Assembly (NCBI RefSeq): GCF_018129685.1
Contig: NZ_JAFCLG010000015.1
Span: 62,001 to 126,000, forward strand
Origin: Bradyrhizobium manausense
GTDB taxonomy: Bacteria > Pseudomonadota > Alphaproteobacteria > Rhizobiales > Xanthobacteraceae
Length of the DNA stretch: 64,000 bases
Direction: 5' to 3'
Shown here: positions 59,232 through 64,000 of the stretch, piece after piece
Layout: each line of letters starts with the position of its first letter
How positions within the stretch are numbered: the first letter of the stretch is position 1
Made by a program: the position numbers and the translations under genes
The notes under the pieces: generated by a model
Database searches by the model: none
The model's input: only the letters and a program-made list of their open reading frames with translations
Told to the model about the DNA's origin: nothing

Positions 59232-59711
59232 TCAGCTGTGTCGTGGCGCCGCCTCGTTCGCGAAGCGCTCGAGGAGACCCGGCCAACCGCCGTCGACATC
59301 CTTGCGCAGGGACGCGCCGGCCTCCGCACCCATGGTCTCGAACTTGTGGTGCAGCAGCTCGACGATCGTCGCTCCGGCGCCATCGGCCTGAAAACGCACG
59401 TCGACTTCCGACTTCATGGCGGCATCGGGCTTCCATAGCGCATCGACCTGCCAGAGCATCACGAGGCGATGCGGCGGCTCCCAGAGGATGATGGTGGCGA
59501 CCGTGGTCTCGCTGCCATCCGCGGCAACCTCCAGCCACCGTCCGCCGAGCCGCGGCTCCATCAGCACTTTCTCGATCGGCCGTTTACCGACGCCGTAATT
59601 ATACGGCCACCAGCGCGTGAGCCCGGTCGTGAAAACGTCGAAGGCGTGCTCGATCGGCGCCTCGACCCGGATCGTCTTGCAAACCGGCGCAATGGCAACT
59701 CGCTCGTTCAT
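59232..59711 (-). CDS. SRPBCC (AHSA1-like) domain protein
   Basis: 159 residues from ATG 59711. The helix-grip fold is recognised by IRVEAPIEHAFDVFTTGLTRWWPYNYG and TIILWEPPHRLVMLWQVDALW, as in AHSA1/START-like proteins. These bind hydrophobic ligands. Start overlaps the ArsR stop by four bases (translational coupling), a common pairing in which the ArsR regulator and SRPBCC protein act together. Confidence 0.9.
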   Translation of the reverse strand: MNERVAIAPVCKTIRVEAPIEHAFDVFTTGLTRWWPYNYGVGKRPIEKVLMEPRLGGRWLEVAADGSETTVATIILWEPPHRLVMLWQVDALWKPDAAMKSEVDVRFQADGAGATIVELLHHKFETMGAEAGASLRKDVDGGWPGLLERFANEAAPRHS

Positions 59712-60031
59712 CTCTTCCCCTTCTTCACCTTGTAGGATCGCTCGGCCTCGAGCTTGAATGCGTCGAGGGCGTCGTCCCAGAAGCTGTCGAGCCAGGCGCG
59801 GACTTCGAGGAGCCCGTCGCGACGGACCGAATAGATTCGCCGCGCCCCTTCGCTGCGCTCCTCGACGAGACCCGCCTGCTTCAGAACCTTCAGATGCTGC
59901 GAGACCGCCGGCCGCGACACCGGAAGGCCCGCGGCGATCGCGTTCACCGCTTGGGCGCCCTCACGCAGGCGCTCCAGCACCTGCCGACGGGTCGGATCAG
60001 CCAGAACGGCCAGTGCAAGTCCGTAAGCCAT
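59708..60031 (-). CDS. ArsR-family repressor
   Basis: 107 residues from ATG 60031 (MAYGLALAVLADPTRRQVLERL). Winged HTH AIAAGLPVSRPAVSQHLKVLKQAGLV, without the metal-binding cysteines of ArsR proper, so a non-metal ArsR-type regulator of the SRPBCC-linked group. Its start lies within one of the tandem operator palindromes. Confidence 0.92.
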   Translation of the reverse strand: MAYGLALAVLADPTRRQVLERLREGAQAVNAIAAGLPVSRPAVSQHLKVLKQAGLVEERSEGARRIYSVRRDGLLEVRAWLDSFWDDALDAFKLEAERSYKVKKGKR

Positions 60032-60055
60032 GACTTACCGTAAGCCATAACTTAC
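60023..60055. promoter_or_regulatory. Tandem ArsR operator palindromes over the start codon
   Basis: GTAAG-N6-CTTAC occurs at 60023-60038 and again at 60040-60055, 17 bases apart, and CCGTAAGCCAT is an 11-base direct repeat at 60021-60031 and 60038-60048. The first palindrome spans the start codon. The regular spacing suggests two repressor dimers bound side by side, in an autoregulated operon. Confidence 0.65.
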
Positions 60056-60181
60056 ATATTCGTCAATCGCCCCTGCACAGGAAAAACGGCGAGCGGTATC
60101 GTCGGCGCGGCCTCCGCACGCCTGCGAGGAACTTCGAAGCCGTCTCAATGTTGTCCTGCAGCAATTCGAGAGGCGGCTTCA

Positions 60182-60322
60182 ATGGAACTGAAACAGCACG
60201 ATGAACGTCGCGAGTCGAACCGGAAGCACACCGAACCCGTCGTTCCGCGCGCCGAACAAGCCGCAGTCGGGCCGCCCTTCGCGAGCGACGGCCTCGAGCA
60301 GCTTCGCGATATCAACTGCTGA
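60182..60322 (+). CDS. Possible 46-residue small protein
   Basis: ATG 60182 has GAGAGGCGGC about five bases before it and gives MELKQHDERRESNRKHTEPV and on to a TGA at 60322. The peptide is very hydrophilic and charged without any known motif. It stands in a gap between divergent genes, and the neighbouring composition is not strongly gene-like, so it may be spurious. Confidence 0.3.
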   Translation: MELKQHDERRESNRKHTEPVVPRAEQAAVGPPFASDGLEQLRDINC

Positions 60323-60331
60323 GGCGGCGCC

Positions 60332-61954
60332 CTACTCCAGACCGCGTTTGCTGGCGCTGAAATCCTGCGCTGCAGTTACGGGCAGTACGCCGTTCGCACG
60401 CGGTGGCACGATCAGCGCGACCACTTTGCGTCTTACCCCATGCCGGCCCCAGAGCGAGGCCTGCACCGTGAATTCCCGCCTGACAAAATTCCCGGCGTGC
60501 GATGAGACGACCTCCATCCAGCGGCCGCAATCATCCTGGCCCTGAAAACAAAGCGCAGCCCAGCCGCGATCGAGAACCGCCTTGCGCGGCAGTCCCCAAT
60601 CGTACTGGCGCTCGAACGTCCTGGCGTAATGCGGATGATCCGGGCTGTAGAAGGCTGTGGCGAAAGCAAGTGCATCGTCGCCGCTGACGGCCCCGAGCGG
60701 CTCGCCAGTCAGCTCACGCCATTGCCGCGTGAGCTCGCTCGCCGCCTGCTGGTAAAGATTCCGTCCCTCTTCGTAACCGTTGATATTGCGATAGACGGCG
60801 TGAATCGGTGCCGCGACCAGGACGGCGACAAGCGCAACACCTGACACGATGACCGTGACATTGACGGTGTAAAATCGTTCGATCGGATAGCGGGCGCCGC
60901 AGACGATCAGCACGACGAACAGGAACAATCCCTGCAAGGCCCACAGCGAGGGCAAATCCGTGCCCAGCGCGAGCGACGTCAGGACAGGCAGAACGATCGT
61001 GCCGATGGCGACGTAGAACAGAAGCCGAAGGCCCGAGTTCATCGCGGCGAAGTCGGCCGGAAACTGCTTGAGGCGCGTGCCGGCGATGAACACCCAGACG
61101 ACGGCCGCGACGCTGATGGCGGCCACGAGGCCCAGCAGAAAGTTCTTCACTTCACTCAGCGAACTCAAGGCATTGCCGTTGGCGTGGGTCAGCGCGTAGC
61201 TGAAAGTCGACGCGCCAGTGGTCGCGAGCCAATAGATGTGCGGCGACAGCACCGCAAGCCCGGTGACAGCCGAGATCCACGGCGAGGCCGACGTGAAATA
61301 GACCCGTCGCGCCGGATGCGCCAGCGCGGCAAATGCAAAGCTCGTCACCAGGAAGATCGAGTAGTATTTTCCGACCATGGCGAGCGCCGTGGCACATCCG
61401 GCTGCAATCGCCCAGCCAGCGCCGCGGGATTCGAACGCGCGCAGAAAACACCATGTCGCAAGCGGCCAGGTCGCGAGCAGCACGGAGTTGGCGTTGAAGC
61501 GCTGGGCGTGGAATTGATAGGCCGGCGTCAACATCAGGAGCAGTAGAACCAGGATGCGCTTGTGCCCGGTCACGAATTGCCGTGCGACGCAATCGACGAA
61601 GACCAGCGCGAGCCCCGCGTTCGCCATCGCCATCAGTTGCAGCGACCAGTCGCTGAGCGGAAACACCGAGGTCCAGCTTGCCGCGACCCAGCCCATCAGC
61701 GGCGGATGCTTGTGATAACCGAAGGCGAAATTCCGCCCCAGCGTCCAGGCCTCGAGGGTGTCGGGGTGCAGGCCGCCACCGGCATAGGCGATGACGAGAT
61801 ACAGCGTCCACATCGCAATGAAGCACGCAATGAGAAGCGGCATGGCCCAGCCCGCCTCCACACCATCGAGCCAGCGCAGCAACGGACCTCGCCAGCGCGC
61901 CGGCGCTCGATCGGACCGTTCGGCCATCGCCTGCAATGCAAAATCGATTGGCAT
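60332..61954 (-). CDS. ArnT/GT39-type membrane glycosyltransferase
   Basis: 540 residues from ATG 61954 (MPIDFALQAMAERSDRAP); a TTG at 61972 is also in frame. About 12 helices; the first periplasmic loop has LHPDTLEAWTLGRNFAFGYHKHPPLMGWV, a Glu-containing GT-C type active-site loop, and the C-terminal soluble part FERQYDWGLPRKAVLDRGWAALCFQGQ. It would transfer a sugar from a polyprenyl donor in the periplasm; acceptor unknown. Confidence 0.88.
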   Translation of the reverse strand: MPIDFALQAMAERSDRAPARWRGPLLRWLDGVEAGWAMPLLIACFIAMWTLYLVIAYAGGGLHPDTLEAWTLGRNFAFGYHKHPPLMGWVAASWTSVFPLSDWSLQLMAMANAGLALVFVDCVARQFVTGHKRILVLLLLMLTPAYQFHAQRFNANSVLLATWPLATWCFLRAFESRGAGWAIAAGCATALAMVGKYYSIFLVTSFAFAALAHPARRVYFTSASPWISAVTGLAVLSPHIYWLATTGASTFSYALTHANGNALSSLSEVKNFLLGLVAAISVAAVVWVFIAGTRLKQFPADFAAMNSGLRLLFYVAIGTIVLPVLTSLALGTDLPSLWALQGLFLFVVLIVCGARYPIERFYTVNVTVIVSGVALVAVLVAAPIHAVYRNINGYEEGRNLYQQAASELTRQWRELTGEPLGAVSGDDALAFATAFYSPDHPHYARTFERQYDWGLPRKAVLDRGWAALCFQGQDDCGRWMEVVSSHAGNFVRREFTVQASLWGRHGVRRKVVALIVPPRANGVLPVTAAQDFSASKRGLE

Positions 61955-62157
61955 GGGAATCAGACGATTCAAATCGAGAAGATGAAAGCGATGCTCAAAG
62001 ACGAACCATCTAGTTCAGATAAGAAACAAATAGCAATGTTTGAAAACTGGAAGATTTAAAGACCCCCCGGCTTTTGGCCGAAGCGCCTTGCAAAGGGCAG
62101 CGGGCAACGGCGCCGCTGCTGATGGTGCAGGATGCGCGCTTCCCGAGCCCGGCCTGA
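61955..62157. other. Short AT-richer gap before the solute-binding genes
   Basis: The 203 bases between the glycosyltransferase start and the end of the solute-binding gene include an AT-rich part at about 61970-62060. A 25-codon ORF (61982-62059, MKAMLKDEPSSSDKKQIAMF start) is visible, but I cannot support it as a gene. Confidence 0.4.
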
Positions 62158-63783
62158 TTACTCCGACTTGTCGATGTTCCAGAACACCGGGGTCGCCGGG
62201 CCGTCGATCACGCCTGAGAGCGACTGCCGCCACGCGCTCGGAATCTGAAATTGACCGAGCGGAACATAGAGCACCTGATCATAAGCTTCCTTCTGGATCT
62301 CGGTCGCGATCTTCTTCTGATCCTCCTCGGTGGGTGCGCGAACGAAGTCGTCCTTGAGCTTCTCGATCTTGGCATCCTCAGCCCAGCCGAACCAGCCGCC
62401 CTTCTTGCCCTGCCCGCCGACCGCGATGTTGGAGATCGGGTTGGAGGCGTCGGCGCTCACCCAGTTCGTGATGAACATGTTCCAGCCACCCTCCTTCGGA
62501 GACTTCTGGCTGGCGCGCCGGCTCACCACAGTCTGCCAGTCGGTCGCCTGCAAATCGACCTTGAAACCGGCTTCGCGCAACTGCTGGGCCACCACGATCG
62601 GCTGAGCCTTCAGCGTCAGCACGTCGCCCGGCGCCATCAGCACCACGGGTGTCCCGTCGTAACCGGATTCGGCGAGCGCCTTCTTCGCGGCGGCCATGTC
62701 GCCGCCCTTGGCGAGGGTCTCACCACCGACATCCGTCGCAAACGGCGTGTCGCAGATGAAGGCCGCGGCGCACGTCTTGTAGTATTTGGGATTGCCGATC
62801 AGCGCATCGAGCACGTCCTTCTGGTTGACCGCGAGGAATGCCGCGCGGCGGACCTTGACGTTGTCGAACGGCGGATGAAGGAAGTTCATCCGCGCGCCGG
62901 TCTGGAATCCGAACCTGTTCAGGATGGCGACCTTGAGCTCCTTGTCGGCCTCGATGGTCGGCAACATTTCGATGGCGGGATTTTCCATGAAATCGATGTC
63001 GCCCGACTGCAGCGCGTTCAACGCCGTCTGCGCGTCCGGCATGGTGATCCATTCGACGCGGTCGACCTTCACCACCTTGCCGCCGGCGGTCCAGCTCGGC
63101 GGTTCCTTGCGCGGCACGTAGTCGGTGTTCTTGACATAGACCGACTTCACGCCCGGCTGGAATTCGTTCTGCACGAACTTGAAGGGACCCGAGCCGATCT
63201 GTTCGGGGATCTGCTTGTCCACCGGCGTCTCGGCCAGACGCCTCGGCATCATGAAGGCCACGCGCGAAGAGGGCTTTCCAATGGCGTCCAGCACCAGCGC
63301 GTAGGGCTCCTTCAGCTTCAACGTGATGGTCTTGGCGTCGGTCGCCTCCAGGCTCGCGGTGAACAGCATCATCTGCTGCCCCATGCTGTCGACCACGGCC
63401 CAGCGTTTCAGCGAGGCCACGCAATCTTCCGCGGTGACCGGCGTGCCGTCATGCCACTTCAATCCGTCGCGCAGCGTGAACGTGTAGGTGAGCTTGTCGT
63501 CGGAGACCTTCCAGTCAGCCATCTGCGGCTGGATCTTGAAGTTGGAATCCGTCGCGATCAGCGTATCGTAGACCATGTAGCCATGGTCACGCGCGATATA
63601 GGCGCTGGTGAAGATCGGATCGAGGATGCGCAGATCCGAATGCATCACCGCGGTGATGGTCTTGTCTGCGGCAAGAACCGGCGAGGCCATCGCCGTGGCA
63701 AGCGCCAGGATCGAAGGCGCCAAGACCGAAAGTGTAAACCCGGAGGCGAACGACCGACGCCCCCGACGCATGAGATGGAACAT
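62158..63783 (-). CDS. Peptide/nickel-type ABC solute-binding protein
   Basis: 541 residues from ATG 63783, with GGAGAACTTC before it. Signal peptide (SFASGFTLSVLAPSILALATAMASPVLAA) and SBP_bac_5 family features: DPIFTSAYIARDHGYMVYDTLIA and DGTPVTAEDCVASLKRW, PDAQTALNALQSGDIDFMENP. Periplasmic ligand binder of the DppA/OppA/NikA type. The ligand is unknown. The C-terminus is nearly identical in a second gene upstream (63897-64000), so the two are tandem paralogues. Confidence 0.93.
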   Translation of the reverse strand: MFHLMRRGRRSFASGFTLSVLAPSILALATAMASPVLAADKTITAVMHSDLRILDPIFTSAYIARDHGYMVYDTLIATDSNFKIQPQMADWKVSDDKLTYTFTLRDGLKWHDGTPVTAEDCVASLKRWAVVDSMGQQMMLFTASLEATDAKTITLKLKEPYALVLDAIGKPSSRVAFMMPRRLAETPVDKQIPEQIGSGPFKFVQNEFQPGVKSVYVKNTDYVPRKEPPSWTAGGKVVKVDRVEWITMPDAQTALNALQSGDIDFMENPAIEMLPTIEADKELKVAILNRFGFQTGARMNFLHPPFDNVKVRRAAFLAVNQKDVLDALIGNPKYYKTCAAAFICDTPFATDVGGETLAKGGDMAAAKKALAESGYDGTPVVLMAPGDVLTLKAQPIVVAQQLREAGFKVDLQATDWQTVVSRRASQKSPKEGGWNMFITNWVSADASNPISNIAVGGQGKKGGWFGWAEDAKIEKLKDDFVRAPTEEDQKKIATEIQKEAYDQVLYVPLGQFQIPSAWRQSLSGVIDGPATPVFWNIDKSE

Positions 63784-63815
63784 TGAAGTTCTCCTGGCGA
63801 GCGGCTGGCTGACGA

Positions 63816-63843
63816 GCGGCGCCGCTGATGACGGCGGCGCCGC
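63816..63843. repeat. Paired GCGGCGCCGC hairpin between the two binding-protein genes
   Basis: GCGGCGCCGC at 63816-63825 and 63834-63843 are perfect self-complementary copies with eight bases between, so they can pair with each other. No T-run follows. It may moderate expression between the paralogues, or be a simple intergenic stem. Confidence 0.5.
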
Positions 63844-63896
63844 GAAACGTTCGGAACGAGAGGCGAAAGACGCGCCTTCCGTTGGCTGGACTGATC

Positions 63897-64000
63897 TTAC
63901 TCCGACTTGTCGATGTTCCAGAAAACGGGGGTCGCCGGACCGTCGAGCACGCCCGACAGCGACTTCCGCCATGCGCTCGGCGCCAGATACTGGCCGAGCG
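63897..64000 (-). CDS. C-terminal part of a second solute-binding protein (runs off the window)
   Basis: Minus-strand codons up to the stop at 63897 read GQYLAPSAWRKSLSGVLDGPA and end FWNIDKSE, almost the same as the end of the 541-residue binding protein. Only 34 codons are in the window. It is the upstream tandem paralogue, 113 bases before the next gene. Confidence 0.88.
   Translation of the reverse strand, partial: LGQYLAPSAWRKSLSGVLDGPATPVFWNIDKSE

Overview
The window reads as chromosomal DNA of a high-GC alphaproteobacterium, most likely Bradyrhizobium or a close Nitrobacteraceae relative. This is inferred from the protein types (IalB, DUF3126, PAS_5, BTLCP, zf-CHCC, MddA), the frequent GTG/TTG starts, two perfect TTAA-N7-TTAAC (CtrA-type) boxes and REP-like palindromes carrying CGTCATTGCGAGCG. 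No plasmid, phage, CRISPR or rRNA signature is visible. Most genes are small, independently transcribed housekeeping or accessory units on both strands; species-level naming is not possible from this sequence alone.

Layout. 0-11 kb: end of an APC permease, a lipoprotein alpha/beta hydrolase with a GrlR-like gene, an MFS transporter, thrS, a nitroreductase, a beta-lactamase-fold hydrolase and a PAS-GGDEF-EAL protein. 11-20 kb: two divergent LysR/oxidoreductase pairs, a patatin phospholipase, a CBS-domain gene broken by one base, a rhomboid protease with a terminator-bearing leader or small RNA upstream, and a PAS_5 gene. 20-27 kb: a DEAD-box helicase, IalB, a cupin and a zinc alcohol dehydrogenase. 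27-32 kb: a lower-GC cassette (NTF2-like protein, MddA-like methyltransferase, SAM methyltransferase, AraC regulator) followed by a broken duplicate of the alcohol dehydrogenase 5' end and an MFS pseudogene, which together suggest an acquired insert. 32-35 kb: MFS, a double-PilZ protein and a LapG-type (BTLCP) protease, with very strong terminators. 35-41 kb: a GntR regulator divergent from a complete polyamine-type ABC importer with a hydantoin/Asp-Glu racemase-family gene. 41-47 kb: small envelope proteins, a candidate small RNA next to a perfect CRP-type palindrome, gamma-carbonic anhydrase, a thioesterase and cysE. 47-54 kb: membrane proteins, GNAT, VOC, alpha/beta hydrolase, a CHCC zinc-finger protein and a flavin monooxygenase. 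54-64 kb: tRNA-Leu(UAA) overlapped antisense by the 3' end of a membrane protein gene, enoyl-CoA hydratase/TetR, a Bcr-type MFS, GST, an ArsR-SRPBCC operon with a duplicated operator, a GT39-like membrane protein and two tandem peptide-type solute-binding proteins.

How genes work together. Clear modules are the ABC importer with racemase (uptake and stereochemical handling of a hydantoin- or amino-acid-like compound), the ArsR-SRPBCC operon, the TetR/enoyl-CoA hydratase pair with a shared palindromic operator, and the LysR/oxidoreductase pairs. c-di-GMP signalling is represented by the GGDEF-EAL protein, the double-PilZ protein and possibly the LapG-like protease, though these are scattered.

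The most interesting unexplained items are three candidate small RNA or leader loci (about 19.6, 34.9 and 42.0 kb), the first two sharing a 17-base C-rich/G-rich tract, the two perfect CtrA-type boxes, the tRNA overlap and the 27-31 kb cassette. I did not find a convincing wholly new multi-gene system.
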